DNA of 64,000 nucleotides, taken from NCBI RefSeq assembly GCF_023278565.1, contig NC_064680.1:4650001-4714000 (forward strand), written 5' to 3'. Positions 46,995 through 57,200 of this stretch are shown piece after piece. The stretch is from Colletotrichum lupini (Eukaryota > Ascomycota > Sordariomycetes > Glomerellales > Glomerellaceae). The number at the start of each line of letters is the position of its first letter. Position 1 is the first letter of the stretch. The notes beneath the pieces are model-generated. The model worked only from the letters and a program-made list of their open reading frames with translations. It had not been told where the DNA came from and did no database searches. Both the position numbers and the translations under genes were made by a program.

Positions 46995-49900
46995 ATGTCT
47001 TCCAACCGCTACGAGGATTCTGAGGAGGAGGATGACTTCAACCCTGCGCCCGCCGACTTGTCTGACGAGGAACCCGACCAACCAGCCAGCGACAACCATG
47101 CTCGAGAAAGCAGCCCTGCTGACGACGCACCTGCTCCCTCTAAATCGAGAGTAATTGACGACGACGACGAAGAAGACGAAGATGATGCGGGCCAACACGA
47201 CGACGACGATGAAGAAGAGGATGAGGACGACGAGGACGAAGACGATGTTCAACAGGTAAGCCTGTCGCTGCCCGCGCCGAATGCCTTATTACACAAAGCT
47301 ACGCCGGGAAGGCGCTCGGCAAATCTTTACCTTCACCGCAACCCCTGATATAGCCTCCTCTTTCTCTCGGCGTGAACTTTTCTAATAATTGATCAATAGG
47401 GGCATCGTCGCAAGCGCAGAAAGGATCGCCGAGCCGCCTTCTTCGATATCGAGGCCGAAGTCGACGACGAGGAGGACGGTGAGGATGAGGAGAAAGATGG
47501 CGAGGAGATTGAAGACTTCATTGACAATGCCCATCCCGACGACATTGCTGAGAGCGGAGGCCTCGATGACGACAGACGTCACAGAGAGTTAGACCGTCGT
47601 CGCGAGATGGAGGCGAGTATGGACGCCGAAAAGCAAGCCGAAATCCTTCGACAGCGTTACGGAAACCGCCGGCCGAACAAGGGCTTTGGAGACTCGGCCG
47701 TCGTTCCTAAGCGCCTGCTGATGCCTAGTGTCGACGATCCTACCATCTGGGCTGTCAGATGTAAGGAAGGCAAGGAGCGGGAGGTGGTCTTCTCCATCAT
47801 GAAGCGTATCGAAGAGAGACTTGGGACCAAGGACGAGCTGGCCATTATTTCGGCCTTTGAGCGCGGTGGCCCGACCTCCGTCATGAAAGGCTACATCTAT
47901 GTTGAAGCCAATCGCTCCACCGACATCATGGTTGCTCTCGACGGCATGTTCAACGTCTACCCGCGATCCAAGATGATTCTCGTCGACATCAAGGATATGC
48001 CTGACCTGCTTCGTGTTACCAAGACCCCCACCCTGGAACCCGGCGCATGGGTGAGACTCCGCAAGCCTGCCAAACACGCTGGCGATCTTGCTCAGGTCAT
48101 CGACGTCACTGAGAACGGCCTCGAGGCCAGAGTTCGGTTCATCCCTCGTCTTGACTACGGAATGAGAGACGATGCGCTGTCGGCGGTGACTGCCGACGGC
48201 AAAAGAAAGCGACCCGTCGGCGTAGCGGGCCCGCGCCCACCTCAGCGCCTCTTCAACGAGACCGAAGCTCGCAAGCGGCACCCGAGACATATCCAGGGTA
48301 ATCCAACTACCAAGGTGTGGAATTACATGGGCGACGAGTTCGAGAACGGCTTCCAAGTCAAGGATATCAAGATCCAGCAACTGGTGGTTACGGACGTCAA
48401 CCCAACCCTGGAGGAGGTTACCAGGTTTGCCTCCGGTGCTGAGGACGGCACCGAGAACCTCGACTTGAAGGCTTTGGCATCGAGCTTGAAGGACAGCAAC
48501 ATCAATGTAACCTACCTGCCTGGTGACATTATTGAAGTCTACGAGGGCGAGCAGAAGGGCGTGGTTGGAAAGGCCACCAACGTCCAAGGTGACATTGTCA
48601 CCATGCAAGTCACAGAAGGAGTACTAGCCGGACAGATTATTGAGGTGCCGACCAAGGGCCTGAGAAAGCGTTTCAGGATTGGAGATCACGTCAAGGTTAC
48701 TAGTGGCAGTAGGTTCCGTGATGAAGTTGGTATGGTCGTCAAGATCTCAGAAGACCGAGTCACTTTCTTGACCGATCAAACCAACACCGAAGTCACCGTC
48801 TTCAGCAAAGATTTGCGGGAAGCTAGCGACATCGGAGGACAGGGCTCGCTGGGTCAGTACGAGCTTTTTGACCTCGTCCAGCTAGACCCCACGACAGTTG
48901 GCTGTATTGTCAAGGTCGACCGTGAGTCGGTGATGGTTCTCGACCAGAACGGAGACACGCGGCAAGTCATGCCTTCGCAGATCGCCAACAAACTGCCAAA
49001 GAGGAAGATCGCCGTAGCCGCCGATAGAAACGGCTCCGAAATCAGACTCGACGACGTGGTCAGGGAGTATGGCGGTCAGCAACGCCAGGGCAAGATTATC
49101 CACATCCACCGTGCCTATCTCTTCCTTCACAACACCGACAGTAATGAGAACGCCGGTGTCTTCGTGACCAAGGCTGGAAATGTCAATACAATCGCTGCCA
49201 AGGGTGGGCGTGTGCTTTCAGCCGGCCCGAACCTGGATCAGATGAATCCCGCCATGAAGCGCAACCCCAACGGATCTGAGAGCAAGATGGCACCGCCCAA
49301 GAGCTTTGGAGGACGTGATCGTGCTATCGACAAGACAGTCATTATCCGAAAGGGCGGTTACAAGGGTCTTCTCGGAATTGTCAAGGATGCGACTGACACA
49401 CACGCCCGTGTCGAGCTGCACACTAAGAGCAAGACAATCACTGTACCTAAAGATCACTTGAGCTTCAAGGATAGAATCACAGGAGCCAAGATTGAAATCA
49501 ACGGTCGTGGAGGTCGTGGTGGACACAGTGGTCCTCCGGGTGGTGGCCGTGGAGGACATGGAGGAGACTGGCAAGGAGGCCGAACCCCTGTCGCCTCTGG
49601 CGGCCCAGAGAGAACCCCGGCATGGGGCTCAAGGAGTAAGTCAGCTCTCAGCTTCGCCATTCTCTTGAACACGGATGCTAACAAACACAAGCTCCTGCAC
49701 CTACCGGTGGCCGTACACCTGCTTGGAAGTCAAGTGGCCCAGATTACGGCGGATCTCGTACCCCAGCCTGGGCCGATGGCTCTCGAACTGCCTACGGAGA
49801 TGGCAACCGCACCGCGTACGGCGGAGGTTCAAGAACCCCTGCGTGGCAATCAGGCGCAAAGACACCGGCACATGACGCCTTTGGCCTTGGTTCGAAGACG

Positions 49901-50320
49901 CCGGCGTACGGAGGCGGAGATGCCTGGGGCTCTGGATCCAAGACACCTGCTTATGGCTCTGCGCCTACACCCGGTGCCAGTGGGGGCGACTCATGGGGCT
50001 ACACGCCCGGCAACTCTTACGACGCACCGACGCCCGGTGGCGCTCTTCTGAGTGCACCAACACCCGGAGCTCTCAACGCCCCTACTCCTGGTGCCTACTC
50101 GGCGCCTACGCCAGGTGCCGCAAGTGCCCCAACTCCAGGCGGCGGATGGCAAGGTGGATGGGGAGCAGACTCGGCGCCCACACCGGCTGCTGGTGCTCCT
50201 ACTCCGGCCGCCAGCGGCTTCAACTCCTCATCAGCCTACTACGGCGCGCCGACTCCTGCGGCTTATGGCGCACCCGAGACTCCAGCAGCCAGCGGACCCA
50301 GATACACCGACGATGACTAG
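46995..50320 (+). CDS. SPT5: Transcription elongation factor Spt5
   Basis: The large subunit of DSIF (Spt4-Spt5), which rides on RNA polymerase II, promotes elongation and recruits capping and processing factors. Three exons, 46995-47255, 47400-49635 and 49692-50320, give 1,041 residues. Residues 1-130 are extremely acidic (runs of D and E). The NGN domain that binds Spt4 begins near residue 199 ([10 protein letters not shown]) and includes GYIYVEA. Several KOW domains follow (for example [44 protein letters not shown]). From about residue 833 comes the C-terminal repeat region, with R/KTPAW/Y units and then APTPG units, the expected target of Bur1/Cdk9-type kinases. It ends in an acidic DDD. 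The first intron falls at the end of the acidic stretch, and the second just before the repeat region. Confidence 0.96.
49692..50315 (+). repeat. Spt5 C-terminal repeat region (TPAW/Y and APTPG units)
   Basis: The last exon codes for two repeat classes: first R/KTPAW, TPAH or TPAY units (six, plus two degenerate RTAYG), then six APTPG units followed by three APTPA and one APETPA. Codons differ between units, so the repeats are old and kept by selection on the protein. Confidence 0.85.
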
Positions 50321-51289
50321 ATGCCAAGGGTGCTGATCTGAGAGGAGACCGTCGGAGCCTTCTAGCTGGCTTGTGTATTTGGCGATGGGAGGCAAGGCAA
50401 GGTTGTACATTACCCGGCGTTTGTGTAGAAAAGGAAGATGCGCCCAAAGTCGTGCGCGTTCATAACAGAAAACATACCATCTTTCACTTACCCGAGTTTG
50501 AATCTAGGTAAAATCATATCCTGGAAACGGCGTAATTCATTGCTTCTAAATCTTTGTTTTCCATATCAATAAGCAGTATACTTTCAGTCGTGTGTAACTG
50601 GGGATGTAGTGTTGCCCATTGATCCTAGTGAATGCCCATGATGTTGTTCCCTTTCCGAATATTTGCAGCTTGCTCTTCTACCCTTCTCACCCAGTCCACT
50701 AGACTTTACATTACTGGTGCACAGAACTTTGCTGCTTCAGATCCACCACCACCGCAGGTCAGGTACCTATTTTACTCGTAAGACGTGTCCTCGACTGGCC
50801 ATCATAGATTTGCTCTAGACAGCTCTCATCACTAGTTGCAGTATCAAGTCACAGCTCACTGCTAGTTCGTTACTTTGCGATTCACAGTTGTTTGAGGTAT
50901 ACGAAGGGACGTGGAGGTCTTTGCAATATCACCTCAATTTGGGTTATAGACTACGCGCCGAAACTGACATTCTACGGCCGCATTCGAGCTCTTGAAGAAG
51001 CAAACAAAAAATTGAACAGAAGAAAACACCGCCACATCCCCTTGGGTTGTTGAAAAACTTCATCGTTGACGTGGACGCCGAGTAAAAGAATGGACCAAGA
51101 GCAAAGCGATACTTGTGAACAAAAGGCTTCGCTTCATGACTCCGCAATACGCCTCCGCTGCTTTAAATATACTCGACGCGTGTGGAAACTCCCGCAGCCA
51201 TCGATAAACTCTCTTCTCTTATCTTTCTTCACCTCTTTCTGCTGCCACTTGCTCACTCGGCCTTCTTCTTCATATCGTATACCGATTTG
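50321..51289. other. Convergent spacer
   Basis: About 970 bases between the stops of SPT5 (+) and sulfite oxidase (-), holding both 3' regions. It contains a CAGGTACCTA motif near 50760. No gene seen. Confidence 0.5.
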
Positions 51290-53227
51290 CTACTTAGCCA
51301 CGACCACGGCCTTGTTGGCACATTCAGAGCAAACCTTCAAACGGTGCCACGCGTTGGCCAAGTTTCCTCGCTGATTATAAATTGCCGCGTAGCTCTCGGG
51401 TTGCGAGTTGTACGCCTCATCCGTGGCCTTGACGAGCAGGGTGGTGCACTTCTTGGTCCCTTCACCTGGCTCACCAAGTGGGATTGCGCCGTCGTACCTC
51501 CAGCGTTTCCAAGCCCAGGACTTGTGCCCGGTTTTTGGAGGGGTTCCAGGCTCGTCAAGTAACTCGGCTTGATCCCAGGTCTTGCCATTGTCGACGCTCA
51601 CATCGACACGAACGATCCGGCGACCGCCACCAGAATACGCATAGCCCATGAGAGACGCTTCGCGGACGCTGCCGGTATCCTCGTTTGCCGATGACTCGTT
51701 TGTTGTTGCTTTCCAGTCACCTAATCTGACGGTGGTAATGGCGCTTGTGATGGGCATCTCCTGAATCGGTGCGGCGCGGTCCCAGTCGGGACTCGTCTCG
51801 TTGGGGCCAAAGCACTTGTAATCCTTGCGTTGCCATTGGCTATGACTTTCTTCATCAGAAATGGTGATCTGGCTCAACCACTTGACGGAACGAGCGGCGA
51901 CGTGGCCTGGCACAAGAGCACGGAGAGGGTACCCGTGGTCTCGCGGCAGCGGCTTGCCATTCATCGAGTAAGCCAACAGAACATCACCACGCGGGTCCAA
52001 AGCAGACTCGATGGGAATCGAGGCACCGTAGGCTTCAAGGGCCATGAATTGAACGTGCTTGGCCTCCGTGTCTCCAGTCATGGCCTCGAGTATAGGAATG
52101 CCGGCATCAGCAAGTACGTCGGTGAGCTTCACGCCCTGCCATTCCGCACAAGAGATAGCGCCGACATTCCACTGGAGTCCATTGGTCTTCTTCGCGTTAC
52201 GGGTCATGTCGCTTCGGCGGTTCCCAGAACACTGCAAAACAGCCACAACAGTAGTAGGTTTGAACTTGGTCTTAAGGTCATCGAGGCTGTACTCCTTGAT
52301 GGTGCCATCGAGGAGCTCAATCTTGAGGGTGTAGTCCGAAGTATCATCAACCTGTGGAACCCACATGTGGTTGCGCACGTAAAAGAGTTCATTGGGAGTG
52401 AGGTAGCTGTCTGCCAGGCCTTCGACGGGGGTCTCTGCATTGCGAGGCTTGGGAGTGAGGGTGATGAGTCTCTCATCACGGGTAGGATCGTGCTTGAAGG
52501 GGTCTTCTATTTCCTGAGCAGCGGGCTTGCCGTCAACAAGGTCGTCCGAGTCGATAAAGCCAATCAAGTACTGTTGGAGGATCTCATAAACGTGGGGCGA
52601 CTTGTGGATGGTGAAGATGTTCCAGTAGGGATCAATGCTACCTCCAGCGGCACGGAGGATGACATCACCTCCGGGGTGTGCAGCAACCCAGTCGGTAATG
52701 TCGTAGACCTTGTCGCCTTGGGTAACCCAAGGGCTGCCGGATTTGGCATCATGTTTTCGGATTTCGGAGAGCCTGAAGCGAGGGATAGACGGGTCGCGGT
52801 CGTCGGTGGACGGGTCCGGGTCGGAGACATCTACTTCGTCCTGAGTGGGCACATGGAAGGGCTCCGAGAGGCCGACAAAGAGAGACAAGAGCCCGCCGCT
52901 AGCAAGCAATGTACTGACGGTGGCCGGACCTTTACGACGGCGTGGGTGCTGGGGCTCACGTTCATCCCCGCGCTCTCCCTGCCGGGTACCAGTAGTCTGG
53001 TGTTTCTGGATATATTCCTGTCCACCGGCCAAAGGCGTCGAGGAGGCGGATGTCGGTCGGGGGTGTCTCGAGCGGGCAGAGGCGTGTAGAGGACGACATC
53101 CTGGAGGAGGAGGAGGAAGATCAGGGATGTAGCTCGGCCGCCATGCTCCAAGAGTCGGACGAGGAGGGACGGGCCGCCTGGTCGAGAGCTGTAAGAGCTC
53201 GCTAAATAGACGCCGCGGCGCTTGCAT
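51290..53227 (-). CDS. Sulfite oxidase, mitochondrial, with cytochrome b5 domain
   Basis: Oxidises sulfite to sulfate in the mitochondrial intermembrane space, passing electrons from molybdenum through heme to cytochrome c. An intronless frame of 645 residues from the ATG at 53227. The frame is open to 53419, but the chosen ATG gives a good presequence (MQAPRRLFSELLQLSTRR) followed, after a Pro-rich stretch, by a hydrophobic segment (about 102-120), the bipartite layout of intermembrane-space proteins. The cytochrome b5 domain (about 148-226) has HPGGD with heme ligand H184, and the second ligand is H208 or H212. The molybdopterin domain has the Mo-ligand Cys at 333 in VLQCSGNRR, plus HGYPLRALVPGH. 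The C-terminal dimer domain includes GGRRIVRVDVSVDNGKTW and WAWKRW. The order b5, Moco, dimerisation fits animal-type sulfite oxidase and lacks the FAD part of nitrate reductase. Confidence 0.93.
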   Translation of the reverse strand: MQAPRRLFSELLQLSTRRPVPPRPTLGAWRPSYIPDLPPPPPGCRPLHASARSRHPRPTSASSTPLAGGQEYIQKHQTTGTRQGERGDEREPQHPRRRKGPATVSTLLASGGLLSLFVGLSEPFHVPTQDEVDVSDPDPSTDDRDPSIPRFRLSEIRKHDAKSGSPWVTQGDKVYDITDWVAAHPGGDVILRAAGGSIDPYWNIFTIHKSPHVYEILQQYLIGFIDSDDLVDGKPAAQEIEDPFKHDPTRDERLITLTPKPRNAETPVEGLADSYLTPNELFYVRNHMWVPQVDDTSDYTLKIELLDGTIKEYSLDDLKTKFKPTTVVAVLQCSGNRRSDMTRNAKKTNGLQWNVGAISCAEWQGVKLTDVLADAGIPILEAMTGDTEAKHVQFMALEAYGASIPIESALDPRGDVLLAYSMNGKPLPRDHGYPLRALVPGHVAARSVKWLSQITISDEESHSQWQRKDYKCFGPNETSPDWDRAAPIQEMPITSAITTVRLGDWKATTNESSANEDTGSVREASLMGYAYSGGGRRIVRVDVSVDNGKTWDQAELLDEPGTPPKTGHKSWAWKRWRYDGAIPLGEPGEGTKKCTTLLVKATDEAYNSQPESYAAIYNQRGNLANAWHRLKVCSECANKAVVVAK

Positions 53228-54296
53228 TGGATTTGGATCGAGGTGAATGGCTAGATTGGGCGGGATGGGCTTCGTTTGGTGGTGGACGACGTCGAGAGCG
53301 CGGCTCTGGTGTGGAGCTTGGACGATGAGGTGACTGACCGGGGCGATGGCGTGATTGCGCCTCGATGGCCTTTTGGCTGTTTTGAGAGGAGGGAAAAACT
53401 CGACAGTGGGTCTGCACAATTACGTGTGGCACGTGTAGATTCTGCATAAATTCAAGGTGAGTGGTGCCTTTGTGCACTACATAGCACATGTCGTTTTGCA
53501 GACGGTACGTACCTCTCACCGGGGACCACCGACATCGCCGACCGATGGGGTCCACTTTCGTTTTCTTGGTCCTTAGGTAAGCATGCCCTTTGGCTAGACG
53601 GATGTGTGAATGGGACCAGTTCCAGGAAGAAGACCTTGGACCTGCACAAGCTGGGCACGACATGGGGGTTCCTTTGCCTTTACGTGTCTCGATCCATTGG
53701 TCTTTAATGAAAATCGCTGGCATTGACCTCCCATATGTCCCGAACCACATCAAGAGCCACGTTATCAGACTTTCAGCCGACAATAAACTCGAAACCATCA
53801 AAATCCGTGTGTCATGGTGCTCCAAGTGGTCGAACGAGACCGATGAAAGCCGCGAAACCGCCCACGTGGACCCCGAACACCGTCGCGGGCCGGCCTGGAT
53901 ACGTCTCAACCTCCATCCTGAGCCCTGTTGGTCGCCGACGTGATGGAGACGGCAGTCACCACAACTTACAGCCCTCTCATTGCCTCTATCTGCCTCTTGA
54001 ATACCTACTGCACGCGTGCGGTGTACAGCACTTACACCCCCGCAACTTTAAATGAACCTCGCTTGTTATGTATCCCGGATCATTGGCGACGAACCGACGA
54101 TCCAGGCTTGTTGAGATATAGACGAATCGTGGGTAAGTCGACTGTTAAGAAGGCAACTGAGTGGACAATCACTCATTCCAAGCATGTTACTCAACGAAGC
54201 CACCGGAACTGTTCAGTAGATAAAGCTATTCTCCCATTATGTACTCAGCAAAAGAGCTCAACAAGATACCTTGAGCTCTGTCATAGCTAACGACAT
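53228..54296. other. Spacer upstream of sulfite oxidase
   Basis: About 1.07 kb holding the sulfite oxidase promoter and the 3' end region of the large zinc-finger gene. The sulfite oxidase frame stays open for 64 codons above the chosen start. Plus-strand frames of 110-120 codons at 53590-54055 show no domain. Confidence 0.5.
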
Positions 54297-57200
54297 TCAC
54301 TTCAAGCTCCCATCAAATCTCTCACTCACACTCGCTTCACCACTCACCACCCTGTCATCGCCCTGAGAACTCGCGTCCACCTTGGCCTTCTTAGGATGCC
54401 TCTCCTGTGTCTTATCCTTGCCCCCCTTGTTACCCTGTCCTGATGACTCCCCAGTCCCGCGCTTCCGCTTCGCACCGGATGATCCACCAAAGGTACCAGC
54501 TCCATCATCTCCGCTCTCCGGTACCAGTTCCCTGTCGCTAGTCTGGCTCAGATCATCCTCTTCCCCATGGTCTCGGTATGTCGGATCGTGGGTGGAAAAT
54601 CCACGATACGGCTTCCGCTTCTGCTTAGTCCGGTTCCCGGGACCGCCGTCGTCATCGTCGTCCTCCTCCACATCATCGTCGTTGTCTTCGCCATCTGCAT
54701 CGGCTATCTTCTCAGCCCCTCCGTCCTCTTCCTCGTCCTCATCGTCGTCCCCAGGTTCATCATTTTCTGGGTGGTAATTCCGCAAGCCGTCGTCCTCGCT
54801 CTCATCAGTTTCATCATCATTTCGGGGCCGAAAACGCAATCCCCAGTTCTCTTTGTTGTTGGGATGATTCGGATCCCGCGTCCACAAGTTCCTCATATCC
54901 GTAAATCTGTTATCGGTAGGGTATATGGTCATCTTCAAACCCGGGTTGTTTTTGACAAAGGCTTTTCTGAGTTTGGTCACACCGCCCGCTTTAACGATTT
55001 CTTTTTGCGTGATCCAACCGACTTTGCTCGGCAATATGGCCTTGTCTTCACGGTCAAATTGTACTTTGCCTTGTCTCGCTGGAATTCGGCAGCTACGACT
55101 CGGATCCGAGTGTGCCTAAAGGTAATGAGTTAGCTCTGTGTACCTCAGAATTGTATGGTACTCACGTCTATCTGCACTTGTTTCGAAGGTTCGTCATTCG
55201 TGTTACTCTTGGGAATCGGACGCAAGCACCGTGAACAGTACATGTCATCAGCCGGCACAAACTTAGCCGTGGGCGGATTGCCACCTGTCTGTGGCGTTCC
55301 CTTGACACTGTTGGGGTCCGTAGTCACTTTTTCAGAATCTTTAGGAGGGTTCTTTATCGAGCCCTTCGGACTCTTTGGCTGCTTTTCTCCTTGGCGAGGT
55401 CTTTTCCCCAAAGCGGTGGCTGTGTGCGGTTTGGAACCCGTAGGCGGGGGTGAAAGAATCGGCCCAGGCCCGTGAGGACGGCTGCCTCGATGGCCTTCGT
55501 GAACTTTACTCTTGGGTTTTGGTCCTCTCGCTGTACTATCCTTGGGGCCGAGTACGTCTTGCCGAACGTCTTGGGACTCTGGCTCATCCTCGTCATCTTC
55601 ACTGAGCTGAACACTGGGACCTGTTCCTGTCTGCGTCTCTCCTGTCACATCTGGCCCCGATCCGCTGTCTTGTATATTTTTGGGCGCCGGCAGACCTGGA
55701 ATTGGATTCTTTCCCTCGCGAATTCTCTGCTGCCTCCTTTCTTCGCGAGCAGCCGCGATTTCAGCGTCCATGTCTCGGACAATCTGTGCCTCAAGGGGCT
55801 CGATAGCGTGGGCCTTCTTCAAATGCTCGTTCCACTGGAGTTGGTTCATGAAGCCCACCATGGCGCCACACTGGTCAAAGTGCGGACAGCGCTTGTCACG
55901 CCGATCCAATGCGCTCTCATTCTCGGGATCCCAGAGACTGTGACCCGGGTTGAAGGGTTCCTGATTGACCATCGCAGGAGGCCGAGTACTGCCAGTCAAA
56001 ATGTCCCAAAGCTGATAGACGTGACACTCCATGTGGGAGACCTGGTCTTTTCTGTCCTCCCACTCCCCGAGCTCCGGTTGCTTCTCGCGATCTTCCTTGG
56101 GCCTCTTGAACGACAGGTGGCAGAGCGGACACTGTTTCAGGGGCTCCTCAAAATGTTTCTTCTCAAAGTGTCCTAGAACCTCGGATGGCATCAGGCCGAA
56201 AAGAGGTTCTCGACACCCGGCGGCAGGACACTCAGAAGGCGGGTCTGACGTAGGAATTGGTCCCGGCTTATCATGCCACATGAGAGGGAGACTGAGATAG
56301 CGACTAGAAGCGCGAGGACGACGTTGTTGTTTGCACAAGGCCGCGGAGGTCTCCGCGGCCCCCACGAAGAGAGGGTCGATTGACTTGTCAGTATCTTTCC
56401 AAAAGACCTCTGAATAGATGTCCCACGGCGTTGGCTTGATGCCCTCTTCTTGAGGGCAAGCCGTGATGTGATTTTTGATTTCATCAATAGGCTTCTGGGT
56501 TCCATCGCTTACAAAGGATTTCTGGCAGTACGGACAGAAACAACCCAGGGTACCATAGAAGCCCCCACAGAACTTGCGATGTCTGTCGACTTTCTCGTCG
56601 GAGAGTTTCTTCATCGAGAATCCGCACTTAGTGCAATGCGGCTTATTTTCGTGGAGAGTACCGTGGCACTTATGAGGATAAGTGTCGAAAGGTCCAAAAT
56701 CTGTGGCATCTTTCTCAGTCTTCCACTCACGATCTCCGCAAAGTTTACAGAATGTACATCGCCCGGCTCCCTCAGCCAGGGGGACACAAAGACGATCATG
56801 ATGCTTTCGGTCCTCATAGCTCTTGAGTTCTTTGTGGTCACGACCGCAACGATCACAGTATCGATAGACTTTCTCCCTGTCGCTGGCTTTCGCTGGCTGT
56901 TCTGGCTGAGGCAACGGGCCAACTGGAGGTCTGGCTTGGTCGGTTATTCTAAAGGTTGAAAGAGATGTAATGGCCTCCGAAGGGCTATTGCGTAGCTTTT
57001 CGAGGCTGGTCGTTTGGTTTTGAGGCGGATGCGATTTGGGTCTCTCAGGAAGCTGAAGCACCTTTCGCAGCTGGTCTGCATGGGAGTTTCTGTAGTGTTC
57101 TTCCTTCTGCTTGTAGGACCAGTGTTTGAAGAGCTGGATATCACACCACGGGCATTTCTCTTCGGCATGAGTCTTCTCCAAATGCACCAGAAGCGTCTCG

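Noticed and set aside
47589..48608. 339-codon minus-strand frame opposite SPT5
   Set aside because: Antisense shadow of a conserved coding exon; no domain of its own.
51830..53089. 419-codon plus-strand frame opposite sulfite oxidase
   Set aside because: Antisense shadow; the minus frame contains all catalytic motifs of sulfite oxidase.
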